From: Hetaerina americana
Lineage: Eukaryota; Arthropoda; Insecta; Odonata; Calopterygidae
Reading direction: 5' to 3'
DNA length: 64,000 nt
Assembly (NCBI GenBank): GCA_022747635.1
Contig: JAKTNV010000003.1
Coordinates: 14,192,911-14,256,910 of the forward strand
The notes beneath the pieces were generated by a model, which worked only from the letters and a program-made list of their open reading frames with translations, did no database searches and was not told where the DNA came from. Both the position numbers and the translations under genes were made by a program. Shown here piece by piece: positions 34,761 to 48,122 of the stretch. Within the stretch, counting starts at the first letter, position 1. Each line of letters opens with the position of its first letter.

Positions 34761-37700
34761 CCTCGTCTATGTGGGGTAAATCTACATCGGTATCTGTAGG
34801 CAATGGAGGAATCAGCATCTCTGGGCTAGCTTTGCTGCGTGTATTTTAGATAATGCTAAAACCACAGACTAAAACGTTTCCCATTTATCTCATTTTTGCC
34901 CTAAATTGTTAACAACTACGGAGGCTACTCGTCTAGTGAGACCAAATTTACAATTTGAGATTCTTTACGAATAAAAGTTACTATTTAAAGAATTATTATA
35001 ATTTCCTGATTATATTGATATGATAGTGGATATTTTTTAAAATATTTTTGTTCATGGACGAGGAATATAAAATGCTATCAGAAATTAGATGAGGCGTTAC
35101 TTTTTTGGAAGTTCATCCCGGAGTCCATTCATTTTTTGGGTTCCCCAGTTCGGCTCTCCTTCACTTTACATCGTTTCTCAGTCATTTTTTCCAGGAACCC
35201 TTCAGCAAACAGGAAGCACACCATCGTATTCCATTAATGATTGGTCAATAACAAACGTCCTTCGATTAAACCTGATAAAACAGCTCAAAGGTTAACGTTC
35301 CATAAAAGGCACTGAGTTTAACATGGTGCGGGTCAGGTCGTTCGAGAGATAAGACATCATTAAACCATGAAAAAGAAACAGAGGAAAATGAACTGCCTTT
35401 TCAGCCCTTGGAAATTAAGGAGAGCGATCTTTCACAAATAAAATTATAACGATGCAGTCTCATCAATACCCTACAAAAACTTTACAGAAACACATATTTC
35501 CGAAGGAAAAACGTCAAAGTTACTTTTTTAAATACTGTATGAATCAACACAATGAGAGTCTAAGGCTATATAAAGGTAAGGACAAATGTTTCTCTTTCCT
35601 GAGAGATGAAGCTGGCTTGTGCACTTAAATTCTGCACAGCTTCCTCAGAGCATTCATTCAGAAAATATTTCTTTGTTCTTCTTCTCTTAAAGTTGAAGAT
35701 CCCTCCAACATAGATAATTTTAATGGAGGGAGCCATAAAGACCCTTATATTGCTCCGCATAAAGGTTTATTGCAACTTAGCGCAGATATCACCAGACCGT
35801 AGCATCCTCTGACAGCGATAAAAGGATGCAAATGGTAGTACTGCGGGATATTATGCGCGAATTTATGCATCCAAGATGGTACGGTACCGACATTTGTTAC
35901 GTCCACGATGAGATGATGCTGCGAGAGGCACGGCCGTATGCGTATTACTTGTCTCCGCAGTTGCTAAGATATTTTACAATGCCGACTTCACGACAGACGG
36001 AGTGGACAAGGCAATGGTCATAGGAACAACATGGCGTTAGCGTAGAAAAAATATTGTGCTCGTCCGTTGCCTCCAAGTCGTATATCCAGGACTTGGGTTC
36101 GAGGAGCCTTCAAAAAATATATCACAGTGACAGACGCAGTGAATGGAGAGATTTCACCAATTTTTCATTCCGGACTTCCATGGGGAATGGAGCCGAGTTC
36201 CCAACGTAGTTCGCCATTCAAGTGCTTTAACTTACAAGCTTATTATACTCTTCACATCATGAGTTTAAATAAATATGGAAGAAAGCAAACTAAGCGCGTA
36301 TCAGCAGATTTTAACCGGTACTAAATGAAATATGTTTGGCCACTGCGTCTCAGCTATGCCGTATTTCAGAAGTGGAGTCGACCAGCTGGGACAACCTCTG
36401 CGATTACCAGTAGAAGCGAGAATCGAAGGCTTCCTAGGTGGGCCGAGTATACCATTTCCGGACGAGTTAGGAATAATAAATACAATGCATGGATATATAG
36501 GGGGTGAGGCAAGGAGCACGGACCTGAGAAACACGAGAACGTTGAAGGCAGAAAAAAATTAGCGATCATAAGGGAAAGTGGAAAGGGCACATTTAATTTA
36601 TCGGGTTACTGAGGCCATTCTTAATTGTAAAAAAAATGCAGTCGAAGCCTTTGTATTCACATCGTGCGAATGCCCCCGGTGAGAAACAGAATAATTACCC
36701 ACAACCAACAACCAGTAACGTTCTCATTGTAGGCGAACACAGAAATCTTTATATTGATGCTGTACATCCAAACTAAAATTTTCAAATTCAACGGTTTCTC
36801 AAGAGACTGAATTCAACATCAAAATAAATTTCGAATTGTGATGAGTTGACGAGCAATGATAGGCTTTCATTACAACTCTTTTAAAATTCTGATTCTTAGC
36901 TTATTATACACTTAATAAAGTAATGCTCCGGCAAAGTTAGAGGGCATACAACTTCATACAAGTCAGAGCAAACAATTTACACTACAAAATCCAAGACAAT
37001 AAAGAAATTGTGCTTTTATAGCGTATGAAGCGAGCGTGACTTAGGGCGCCAAAACGGCAGCTTTATACGAGGCCTATCAGAAGGCCCACAAATACTTAAC
37101 TCATAAGACAGCCATAATAGCAGTTCCAAGGTTGGAGATACATTAGCTATAATATTCACTTCCTGAACATGTTCTCTAATAATTTTATAAAAAAACCTAA
37201 GTAATCAACCTAAAGGTTAGTTTTTGATGAATGAGAATAGAAATTAAACCGAATTAAGTGGAAACAAAATTCATAAAATCAGAATAGGATCACCAAATCC
37301 TTTCCATTTGCCACCATTCGGTTTCCCACGAGTTCCTGATGACCAGAAAATCGTCAATCGCACCGCTTCCAATTGAGTTGGGTCCCCGAAAAGCACCACC
37401 CAGGATTGGAATCCGGAATCCTCCGAATTTGTTAGGTGGAAGAAGAGATTGTTTAGTCTCAGCATATATAATGACGTCCTTTAATGGCTATCAGTAGCCG
37501 CACATCCTATCCAACCGGTCACTATGGCGACTCATGACTTAACTTCGTATTCAATGACCATTTCACTAAATTCACATGACCATGCAGCTCCTCTCTAATG
37601 CCGTGAAGTGCACGCACAGTGTTTTAAGCAGTAAGGCTACGCCGGCATTGCCAGGCTGCTCGGAGGTATTTAAAATTGATTATGGGCGCCCTTCCCCTTT

Positions 37701-39492
37701 ATTCTGAGGAGGCAACGACGGGAGACACACGAGGCCCACTGCGGCCTTTGTCCCAGAGACCAGCGTGAGACGTGGAGGAGAAGACAAAAAGGTTTCCTTT
37801 CTATTCTTTACGTCGTTCCAGATTCTCCTACCGCATGAGACGGGGCAGGCGTGAAATTCCTTCGTTGACGGATTAAAGGATGGGGGTTGAATATCCATGC
37901 TCGCCACTTAGAAGGGAGTCCATCGAGGAAAACATCTCCCTCTCATGAGTTCTCACGATCTCGTCGCTTTTGAGTGCCTTTCAAATTTCTAAAAGAAGTT
38001 ATTATAAAAAAAAGTTAGGGAGAAAATCTGTGGAGCTTCCATTCGCAAGCATACTTATCCATGCTGATTGCTACGCTCTTCTGAGTTATAAACCCTAAAA
38101 TCAGAGTAAAACGTCACCAATCTATAGAGCCATCACTCTCATTGTGTGGTCATATATTTGAATGTTACCGAAGTTGACTATTTCTATACATTCTACAGGG
38201 AGGAAGAGCTCATTTCAGCAGCAAATCTGAAAAAAATAGGTCATGAACTGCCTGAAAACTAGATCAAGTAAAACACATGACCTGGGACATAAAATTACAT
38301 TGACAGAATATTCAAATTGAAAATTTATTGAATGACGATTGGTTCAATGAATTTCACCATCGGACCGAATCGCAAATCTTGTAGTATCGTTATTGCAATC
38401 GCTACCCATAGAGCCCATATTCCACCAATGCACACAATTTGCGATGGTGGATGTTACCAATGATTTGCGGTAGTGCCAAGGATTGCTTTGTTTTGGGCTC
38501 CGTGGTTTGAAATTTGAAGAACGGAGATAGCGTACTCAATATCCATCGCGCGAACAACGACAGCTACAACGAATACTCCTTACGAAGATCCTCGACACGC
38601 CCCTGATTCGGATTCCAGTCACGCCTAGAGAATTCTTCCCAGAATAGGGTCCATGCAATAGAATGTTAACTAATCCCAATTTGTGGGAGTACATGCAACG
38701 TTAACCGTAATGCATAACACAAAATCATTGGGTAGGAATGATGGAATTTACTCGACCTTTATAACAATTTTTCTCAGAAAAAAAACAAAACTAAGGTATT
38801 ATTAAGTGGAAACTTGATATTAAAGCAAGAATATATGCTGCGAAAACTTGGAATCAAAAGTTAGTAGTGTGGTATCGGCTCGAGCAAAAGTGTATGAAGA
38901 AAAATCTAGTCACTTCCGAAAGTTTTCAGCAAATGATAAGTTTGACAAAACAGGTGGTCTAGTACCTTCCACATCGTTCGGTCCATCGGGAATTTCCGTT
39001 TGATTGAATAATTCAAGTAATTAGATTGCCATTTCAAGTTATAGATGAAGTTAACATCTAATAAACTACCTCTCGGGCTTAGGTGAATGGGAGTTACCCG
39101 AATTGAACCACACCAAATCGAGGGTTAAGTAATTATGATGACAATACCAACATGACTTCAGCTCACCGAAAAAATCACGTGTCAGTTACATCTACATACA
39201 TAATACCTAAAGAGTGAGGAACGAAAGAGCGCTTCAATTTTTCAGGGGCTCTCTTATTTTATCATTGTGGTGGTCGAGTACAGTAATATCATCTGGTGCC
39301 ATAATAATTCAATAGCTGCCGCAAGAAAACTCAGGTGTCCTATTCCATTCCAAAAACCTTGCCTGCATACTTTACAAATCAAGGGGCTCCCAACACAATT
39401 CCTCTCTAAGATACTCTGGATATTGTCGCAGACATTTCGAATAAAACTGGTGGATTCAAAGAAATGACGGGAGATGCCGGCACAGTAACTTA
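34761..39492. other. Mostly unique AT-rich DNA, no gene seen
   Basis: No exon, element end or tandem repeat was recognised over 4.7 kb. A 76-codon plus-strand frame at 36332-36562, Gly- and Pro-rich (for example FLGGPSIPFPDELG), looks somewhat protein-like. It lacks splice sites of quality and homology, so it is not called. Confidence 0.3.
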
Positions 39493-39545
39493 TCCCGGTC
39501 GAGACGAATGATTTTTACACTCTGAATATGCTGCATTGAAATCTG
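39493..39545 (+). mobile_element. SINE tail fragment
   Basis: CCCGGTC followed by CGAATGATTTTTACACTCTG and TGCATTGAAAT matches the right half of the SINE at 33843-33907. Only the end of the tRNA-like part and the tail survive. Confidence 0.5.
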
Positions 39546-41188
39546 GTGGATTTTCTCCAAGCCATTTCCAATTCCTGAATTTACGTTTTCCCAAATGGAT
39601 CCCAAATTCTTGTCGAGTATTCCAAATTTGGCCTAAACAGAGCAACGCGTTTCTCTTGCCTTTTGATCACATTTTTCTACAGCCCGTCTAATGAAATCTA
39701 GCTTCTTTGAGGCTGACCCCTAAGGTATGTATCCAGAGAAAGATTTATTGTCAGTGTAACAACCTAGGATCTGACCTGTTCTGAAATGCTTAAATCGATC
39801 CTTCTATTTTATAGTTTACGTCCTGATTATCTTTTATTTTATTCCGTATATTAAATGCTGTACATTATCCGATACTTAATTCTAAAACCCATTTATCACG
39901 CCAAACAGATATATGGTCTAAATCGCAAGAGAGTAGCCCGCAGTCTCCTGCGGACCTTAATTCTCTGTAAATCTCTTTGTCGACATAAAATCTGGGGTTG
40001 TTCATAGCGTGGGAACTTCCTTAATGGGCTTAATCGGCTCTTCGTAACAGGAAGTGAATTAAATATTCGCGAAATAGGACAAATTCCAAAAGAGGGAGAA
40101 GGAAATAATTAAAATGGGACGTGCATCAGTCAAGTGCGCTCCTGCAGCCCAGGCCGCTAACCGAGCGGCGTCCTTCCATTCCCATTTTTATTAACGCTAA
40201 ATTTACGAGCGCTGGCTGCCTTCTCCGCCATTGCCTCGTCCATTAGAGACCATCAAGCGACAAAAAAATACACGCCGCCAGCGTACAGAATACGCGGCGG
40301 ACTCAATATGAACAGATTTCGAGGAATGAAGGGCATTTAGAGGGAAGGAGGAGAGGGGTAAGCATACACGTAAGAATTAGATTTAATTGTCGAGGGCGTA
40401 CTTCCATCAACCTGGGAGCGCTTTTTTTACGACGCATCCCTCAAATTTTCTAATCACGCGTCCATGGAAAAGGGCAAGGCTCAATGCATTTCCACTAAGA
40501 GTGGAGGAATGTACGCAGGAGGAGCGGTCTCGTAAAGAAGACAGGGTCGTAATCGTAAAAACATGGCCGGAATCATAAAAGCGACAAGTAAGCTCCGGCA
40601 CATGGGCATTTGACCGGATAATTTAATAAAGAACGTTGATGACAGCCATAAAACAAAGAGGATAAGTGAGGGCAAAATGATAAAATAATCAGGAACTTTT
40701 TAATTTTCGCGTCAAATTTAGGCAATAGAATTACGGAAATCACTTTTATTGCTTTTAATATTGCAATTATATATGCATTCCATAGGAATGACGCAGGTCT
40801 GTACTTATTATCTCCATTAGTTGGATACATCTACGTTACGCACGGCAAAGAATGATTGGAATTCAATAAAAACTATATCCATAGACACATTGACTGCCTG
40901 CCTGGACGAATCGCACACCTGCAGACCAACTAATAGGCTTGAATATGGTCTCTTACCATATCAAGCAGAAAAATCTTGGAGGGGGCATTGTCTAACATTA
41001 ATAAAGAAGATAGACATAGGTCATTATTTGGACGAAATTGAGACCTAATGGTCCCTTCTTCCATTTAACACATCGTCGTATACATATCATATTAGGCATA
41101 AAATTTATAATGACATGCATAGAAACACATAAATGCAAATAGACAGACAAAAATTCATTATGCATAGGTTTACACATCGAAAATAAAA

Positions 41189-41189
<1 letters not shown>
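39546..41189. other. No gene seen
   Basis: Unique DNA. A slightly CpG-rich patch around 40140-40300 contains the small hairpin GCCGC-TAACCGA-GCGGC. No coding features were found. Confidence 0.35.
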
Positions 41190-41254
<65 letters not shown>

Positions 41255-41323
41255 CATGTATATATATGTACATATATATATGTATAAAAAATATATATTT
41301 ATATATACATACATATACATGTA
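41190..41323. repeat. (AT)n microsatellite
   Basis: About 31 AT units at 41190-41252, then a degenerate TATA/TACATA continuation to about 41323. The Tyr/Ile-repeat frames over it are artefacts. Confidence 0.95.
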
Positions 41324-42059
41324 GGAGTATAAATTAAGGATACACCTACACAAGAGAAAGGAGGAAATGGAGGAAATTCACCTATTTCTCCGCTAAGTCC
41401 AAAAAGAATCTAGCAGAGATATTCCTCGTTTTCCACGGTTCCCGACACAAGACATCGAGAAATTTGAGTGCATGGCATAATATGACACCCTGGGGAGTTA
41501 ACAGCGGTGAGCAAAATTTATTACGTGCTCTCCAAAGGAAGACTCCCGACAAAAACGCCGAACGGACAAATTTTTCGAGTTGGACCAGTGTGAAAGGTTG
41601 GAAAATCCATTAATTTATTAATCAACTAAAATAAACACAACTTTAACCGCGACATATTTTCCACTGACTGTGAGACAGCCTGAACAACGACTCCCGCGAA
41701 GAAACAAGCAGCAACAAAAACAATAACAATGAAGCAAACTCGCCTCAACGCCCCCAACGGTGTCTCCGCTCCATGAACTTCACCCACGAATGCTTTGAAT
41801 CTCTCCTAAAATACTTTCTACGAGGAATAATGGCCCTCCGAGGCGGGACCTGGGCCGAATGTGGTCGAGACTCCCTGGAAACCGTGCCTCACTAGGAAAA
41901 CCCCTCAAGGCACTCTTACCTCCTCTACACCTCCCGCACGTGAGGAGTAGTGAAGGAGGAGGCCCTCGACAATGGGCGAAAAGTGAGTGGTGTAAGAGAG
42001 AAGGAGCAGACTTAAGTGTGCAGGTAAATATGTGTGTGTGGTCGCCATAATGTAAAGAA
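41324..42059. other. No gene seen
   Basis: Unique DNA, becoming CpG-richer after 41690. A donor-like GTAAGAG lies on the minus strand near 41917 without a convincing acceptor. Confidence 0.3.
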
Positions 42060-43010
42060 TAGGGTCAACGAGTGACATTCCGATGACCTCCTAACTCCCT
42101 TCATCTTCTCTCGCACCCTCACTCTCCCCCAGGTGGAGATCTTCTTCCTATTTGCGTCCCTCGTTGACCTCTCCTTCGCTTCAACCACTCCCTCCTCTCC
42201 ATGAATAGTATCCCCTTCACCCACCACACCGCTACCGTGGAGCCATTTCCCCAGAGCACCTCAACCAACAACCGGCGAGGGGTTAAAACTCATTCCGGTT
42301 ACAACTCCGTGGGTACGCCATAAACACGACCGTCCCTTCCTCCCCCCATTCCCTCGCACCATTCCCTCGCACCACACCTCGCCTCACCCACCCTCAACCA
42401 CGCACTCCATCCCCCCCCCCACCGCCCACACACCCCAGCCCTTGGTGGAGCTGCCACCCCTGCTCATCAATCCTCCCCGCGCATACCCCAACGTGAAAGG
42501 ATATCAACCCCTTTTTGCGTTCGCGCGCGCGTCCCCCACAATCTACCACCCCGCCCACCACTCTCCGACCCTCGTCTTGGATGCTTCGCATTCCGGCGTC
42601 CCTTTTAAAGTCTTGGGCGTGCGCTCGTCGTCGAGGGGGAGACGGGAGCTGGGGGACACTTCAAGAGGAGGGCGAGGGCTGACTCCTTTTTAAAGAGAGC
42701 TCCTCCCTTCTCTCCCTCTTTCTCGGTGCGCCTCCATATGCATGCGTGTGTTTGAGGGGGCAACTCCCAGGCTACGGCACACGTCTCTCTCAGTCGCCCA
42801 CGCCCGATTCCAACACCCCCGCGCCAACCTCACTCCCTGGAACTTCTTCGGAGGGTTTGGGAGGCGGGAGGGGACGGAGAGCGTCTCGACTTCCGCCTCC
42901 GTCGCCTCCTCAACCCCACTCCTCCTCCTCCCCGGCACTTCCCCCTTCCTCTCACTTCCGATCCATCCACCACCCTAACCTCTCTCTCCCTCATTCTTCC
43001 CCCGGATGAA
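42060..43010. repeat. Pyrimidine-rich, CpG-containing block
   Basis: Most of the block is C/T-rich on the plus strand (CCACCC, CTCCTC, ACTCCC words), opposite in strand to most other skewed tracts here. A small tandem repeat CCATTCCCTCGCA occurs twice at about 42346-42372. CpG density is raised at 42470-42700. Overlapping frames of 75-87 codons on both strands are Ser/Pro- or Arg-rich composition artefacts. Confidence 0.5.
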
Positions 43011-44204
43011 TGAGTTCTTCCGTTTTTGTATTTCATTAAACGCCTTCCCTCTCCCAATTTCCAACGGTATCATGTCACGACGCCAACGATGGCGAAGTCC
43101 TAGCAACTTCGCCCTCGCCAAGAGGGGCGGGGGGGGAGGCAATAAAGTTTGCAATCACTCCGGGGAACCACTCAACGGCAATTCTGCGAGTAAAGACGAA
43201 CTTAGTATCTCACGCGGAGCGATGCGAGGCACTCCGGATCGCCACGGTGAAAATTCGAGCTCACGATAGACCTTCGGGGCGGATTCGTGCAGCAGTGATT
43301 TCGTGGAGCAATGGAGGCTCGAGTCATGAAGATGAAAACGATTTCGAAGAACATATGGCGATGGACGGCGTACGAGCGTCTACTACACTAGGTTTTCAAA
43401 GATATAATCTCGTGGACAAGGCCGTGAAATAGTACCCTATCGAGTCCTTTAAATATCCATTGAATAGGAGAAATCATTCTCAAAGTCATATGAGTTCGAT
43501 TATCTTTCCTCCCACATTCCAATTATTTCTCCGCATTTAACTTTAGTCCTTTCATCGTATACGTACTGCAATTTCCTATCTCTCACCCTCTTTTTCTCCT
43601 TACTCGTATTCTTCGTACGCTCCCTTATCCCACGCAGACTTTAAGAGCCTGATTTAATTGCGAAGGGTTTTTTATGAAACTCAGCGGTTACCGGTTGACC
43701 GGCGATTGATTATTCACTAAAGACCATTTGGTACATTTACCAACATGTTAACTGCTCAGTCCACCATCCTAGGAATTAATACATTCACTCTTTAAATGTT
43801 TAGCTATACTTTTACTTCAATATTTTTCTCAGAAATAAAATACATGTATTCAGTAACGAAAAATCAAATGTCCAATATGTTCAATTGCAATGTAGGATTT
43901 AGAGTGCTTATTCAGCGTTTCTCTAGGTCGGGCATTGTATTAGACATGCCTCTCACTCTTTTATCTTTTTTCATTCCAGACTCTGCACCCGTCCCTAACT
44001 ATCAACTCTGCTTGTAGTAGATGCATGAAATATTCGCCAATAACGAATATAAATTGCCAGAATGAAGGCAACTCCTCCTTTATTAGCCTCCCAATGAGCA
44101 TCCTGGGAATAAACGCAAATGCGGGAGAAACGCGGGAAGGGGTGGGGACAGAGAAAGGGGCGCGAGCGGATTTAAGAAAGGTGAAGATAGGGGATTTATA
44201 GGAT
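43011..44204. other. No gene seen
   Basis: GC-rich at first (43080-43430), with two short plus-strand frames of 87 and 61 codons, then AT-rich. No splice sites of quality or homology were recognised. Confidence 0.3.
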
Positions 44205-44460
44205 CGAGTTGTTTGGTTGGTTAATATGGTGGCTGATGTAACGGCTTCCCACCCCGAGGGCTAAGGTTCGAACTCCGGTGGTGGGAGGATTTTTCAGAGC
44301 TATCCCCATTCTTACCTGGGGCGCCATGTGGAAAGCACTTCGGGTGTGGTAAACTGTCCGTCGGATGGGACGTTAAACTATAAACATCTTTGCGCTTTCG
44401 TTAAGAGCAAGCTAATGCCCGCGCTGGATTTATCTCCACCCTTCTTCATCCGTCCCCAAC
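44205..44460 (+). mobile_element. tRNA-derived SINE with conserved central domain
   Basis: A tRNA-like head contains the B box GGTTCGAACTCC near 44265, preceded by GGTTAATATGGTGGCTGATG as an A-box region. A body follows with GTGGAAAGCACTTCGGGTGT, then CTGTCCGTCGGATGGGACG and TTAAAC, then GAGCAAGCTAATGCCCGCGC and TCTCCACCCTTCTTC. The combination of tRNA head and a GGATGGGACGTTAAAC core is a layout I associate with metazoan SINEs that share a conserved central domain. SINEs of this type have no ORF and depend on LINE machinery. Confidence 0.65.
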
Positions 44461-44791
44461 ACATCTCATTCCCACCAATTTACTCATAATTCCCAAATGA
44501 CGCACATGACCCCAGGTATCCGTCGCCTTTCCTCATAACGACAACTACTATTGCGACAGCGGAATAAAGAGTGAGCAGAGACGACAGTATTTTCCTGCTG
44601 AGAACATATATAGAAATTAACAAAAAGAAAGGGAATATGGGAATCCATTGACACAAACATGTAAGGGCCAAAAAAATAAAGCCGGGAATAGAGAAAATAA
44701 ATCAAAATGAGAATTACCCCAATCTCTTGGCGGTGCCGAAGGGGGAAAACACTATGACAATTCGGTCTATTTTTTTAAGGAATCTACCGGT

Positions 44792-44961
44792 TACGGTAGG
44801 TTTTGGATAGACACAACTACCAAATAAATAGTTTGTGACTGCTAACAAAACACAATCCAGCAACCTATTCCTCCCAACAAACACCTTTTCTCATCCACCA
44901 TACCTAGCACTTCCTAGAACGGTCTATATTTGAGTAAATCACTATTCACTAGTGATTTACT
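44792..44961 (-). mobile_element. Internally deleted LINE tail followed by a hairpin
   Basis: 44792-44870 is the LINE 3' end (TTACGGTAGGTTTTGGATAG onward). It then jumps to CCCAACAAACACCTTTTCTC ... CATACCTAGCACTTCCT (to 44915), which belongs to the RT C-terminal region. About 200 bases of the 3' UTR are missing. Eighteen bases further lies a perfect hairpin, AGTAAATCACT (44933-44943) and AGTGATTTACT (44951-44961). A comparable hairpin follows the next LINE tail at 45022. Confidence 0.6.
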
Positions 44962-45021
44962 TCACCATAAAGCCCTCACTAATGATAATAATACTATGAC
45001 TATTGTTGGTATACTTCCGGC

Positions 45022-45236
45022 TAAGGTAGGTTTTGATGGACACACCCTAAAAAAACTGTACAAAACCACATTTCCAAGCCCCTCCAAACAAAACCACACA
45101 TCTTGAAGTTGGACATATCAGTAAGTCGTTCTATGCCGCATACTTCCTTCCTTTATTCATTCCGTCCAACATATTTATCCTACAAGTATTCCTTCTCCTT
45201 CCTCTTTAATAAATCACCATTCCTAAGTGGTGATTT
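45022..45236 (-). mobile_element. LINE 3' tail followed by a similar hairpin
   Basis: The 3' end is at 45022 (TAAGGTAGGTTTTGATGGAC). The conserved CATACTTCCTTCCTTTATTC and CCGTCCAACATATTTATCCT blocks follow, and homology ends at about 45206 in CTTCCTCTTT. Right after it comes the hairpin AAATCACCA (45211-45219) and TGGTGATTT (45228-45236). Only 3' UTR sequence is present. Same family and orientation as the 28-kb copy. Confidence 0.65.
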
Positions 45237-47636
45237 TCCCGGAGAATCATTATGGTATGTTTATATGAATACAATGCCGCCCAATTGAATTGGCGCTTTA
45301 TTCATCGCGCAGGTTCTTTGATATTAAAAGTAAAATTCAAAATACGTTAAACGTTCAGCTACAGTAATTCATTGTGAAACCTTCTAAATTTTCAATGCTT
45401 AATGGACGGACAACGACTATAAGGGTGAATAATACTATGTAGGTTATTGTATATATACCTATGACCAGCGACACCGATCTTAATCTGAGACAAATACTTC
45501 AAGAGTAAAATTAATCCTCATCAACATTACAAAAAATCTGGCGATAAAATGAGAAATTACGGACACTGCCTTAGGCTACGTGAGCTGCAAACTCAACAGA
45601 CGATGAATAAAGGGAAAAGAAAGGACACCGAAGGAAGGCAAATAGCTTATGGAATTTATGGAAGCGTATGGAGCATTCAGCAGGCGGCAATACAATCCGG
45701 GGAAACAGCGGCATGGGGAAAATTAACTGTGTAAAATCCAAGCATTATAATCGCATTTTCATCTGGCATAAAATCTGGGCGAAGACTGGAGATTGAATTC
45801 CTGGAATGAAAAACTCGCTTAAATTATTAAACCCGTTAAAACGCAGTAATTGAGTCAAGAGCATATTTAAGGTGAAAAGATGAGTTCAGAAATGGAGTTT
45901 ACGGGTGGTGGAGACTAAGAAGCATGGACGCGAGTGGGCAGCAAGTTTTAAGCAAAAATTGTGAATACGGACAAAAGAGTGAATTATCGAGAAAAAAACG
46001 CCATGAAACGGTAGAATAGATCTGCGCTCGTAAATACGTGCATCCAAGCCAAAAGAATGGGGGTAAAATGAATTAAAGTCAAGATTTCAGCAGGCAGCGA
46101 GGAATGGGAAATTTCGCCACCCGTTCTATTTGAATTAATTATTGATGAGAGATAATTCAGTGGAAAGAAACCACAGGTATGAGGAGACCTAAATTTATTA
46201 CATTGATTAACGGCGGATTTTCTCGCGGAATCATATCAAAATCATATCAAATTATGCAACTAATCACGAAATAAATATATCTGAAAGTTTAACTCTCTTA
46301 ACTTCTATTGATAGTTTATTATTAGAGTAACGGGAATTATAAAAACGAAATGAAGCTAAAGGCATTTGGTGTAGATATTTACTAACCTAATGAAAACAAT
46401 AGAATTAACAAAATCGTCTGTGATACTGTTCTGCATTGAATATGAAGTTGGCTACGAGTGTTTAATATATCAAACGATGTCTTCAATAAAGCATTAATAT
46501 TATTTTTATTTTGAATTCCAAAGAAAAATCGAAATTTAGGATTCCATAAAACTACAAATAAAAACCATTCATTATCATACTCATAATGAAATTAATCGCG
46601 CTTTAAGAATGCTATCCTCTTCATTGGAGACGAACAAAAATGACAATAGCCTTGAAAAATGACAATCCGCGCCCATCCAAGTGGGGAATGGAAACATCTG
46701 CAGCATAAATTAGCCAGTACTGGCCGAAATAGATCCCCTTAAATTCGTTACGGAAGAAAAGTATACTTTTTGTGCTGACACCACGCTCACGATGGAATAC
46801 TGAAAGTGGAAATATGCGTACTTTTACACAGTACATTTTTGCATAAAAATGTATTGGCATTGATATGCTTACTTTGCTAGCCTGTGGTATGTTTCTCACA
46901 TGTCGCAAAAACACGACGAATGCTTTGAGTTCCCATATGAATGGCAAGGAAATTTATTTGATGAATTAAAATCTACGTTTTAGGACGGTGTAATTGCATT
47001 TACACTTTTAAATCTTGCTGCAGTCAATTTTAGGTGAATCTGCATGATGGTGAAAAAATATTTCTTTCAAAAAAATCACTAATAATTAAGCACCGTTGGA
47101 ATCAAATTCCAATAACTATTTATAATTGAGATCCGAGCGTCCCATTGCCTAAAGGCTTTCAGGATGCAATTTTTGTCCTCTGACATCAAACCTCACTTTT
47201 TCAAAAACTTTCAAATCTTAACTCACATAAATCCATCAATCAAATCGTGCCAAATGCTAAAATTTTTCGAAATAGAATTAAAAATTATCAACAGTATATC
47301 AACGATTTGAGTTGTAGTAAGAAGATATGACCTTTTGTTCCATTAGTTAGGGCTAATCATACTGCCGGCACATTTGGTATGAATTCATGCTTCATTGTGA
47401 CCCCTTTATTCACCTTTTGTCAGACTCGGCAATAGGTTTTTCCCTTAATGCGTGTGATGCAATATACTGAAAGTTAAATGCAACCAATTAGCCACTAAAC
47501 CGAGCTGTTGGCGACGAAAAAATATAGGGGTACAGACAATTTCAATCTCACGCATTTTTAATTGTTTTGCATCAGTCGGAAAACAGCACTTCGACCTTTA
47601 CATCTGTCTTTGAACATCAATATAATAATTAGATAA
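45237..47636. other. No gene seen
   Basis: Very AT-rich unique DNA. A two-unit repeat ATCATATCAAA occurs near 46234-46256. Nothing coding was recognised, including the 108-codon minus-strand frame at 46621-46947. Confidence 0.35.
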
Positions 47637-47742
47637 TTACATACACCCAAGCCCTAAGTGGAGGAAAAACCACCTCGGCGGGAATGAAACCCGCAACCTC
47701 TGGGTTGGCAGACGAGGACGTTACCCCGCCGCCACCGGGGAC
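47637..47742 (-). mobile_element. tRNA-derived SINE head and short tail
   Basis: The minus strand reads GGTGGCGGCGGGGTAACGTC (A-box area), then GCCAACCCAGAGGTTGCGGG and TTTCATTCCCGCCGAGGTGG (B box GGGTTTCATTCCC). It continues TTTTTCCTCCACTTAGGGCT and TGGGTGTATGTAATTAT. It is a separate SINE family from those at 33.7, 44.2, 55.7 and 57.5 kb. The degenerate arms make a functional tRNA unlikely. Confidence 0.6.
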
Positions 47743-48122
47743 GGTAAATACCAGTTTATGGCGTAAAACTGATATTTCTCCATTGGGGAACACTCCAGAA
47801 ATTGAGGCATTTGTCCAGCCAAAAACACTTGCCACAAGACATACATTTCGTTCTGTAATGATATGCATGGAGAAGTGATGATTATGGGTCCCGAAACCAT
47901 CATCGCGAAAACACAATAATAGCGGATTTTATAGTGTCATCCTACAGTACTTGATTCAACACCAGGATTTCCATCACTCGGAGAGAGTGAGGTAAACGAG
48001 TATGTTGGCATGCTTACGGAAACGCGACCGAAGCAAATTCCGCGAACACGCCTTACGGGCGCCAGTATAAAATCAACATGCAGTACATTTTCCCATCTTG
48101 ACCTTTTGGGCGTCACTCACCA
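47743..48122. other. No gene seen
   Basis: Unique DNA between the SINE and the GC-rich block at 48.1 kb. Confidence 0.3.

Noticed and set aside
36332..36562. Gly/Pro-rich 76-codon plus-strand frame
   Set aside because: Looks mildly protein-like, but one such frame is expected among the many random frames of this length; no splice or homology support.
40998..41353. Tyr/Ile-repeat frames of 82-91 codons
   Set aside because: Direct translation of the (AT)n microsatellite.
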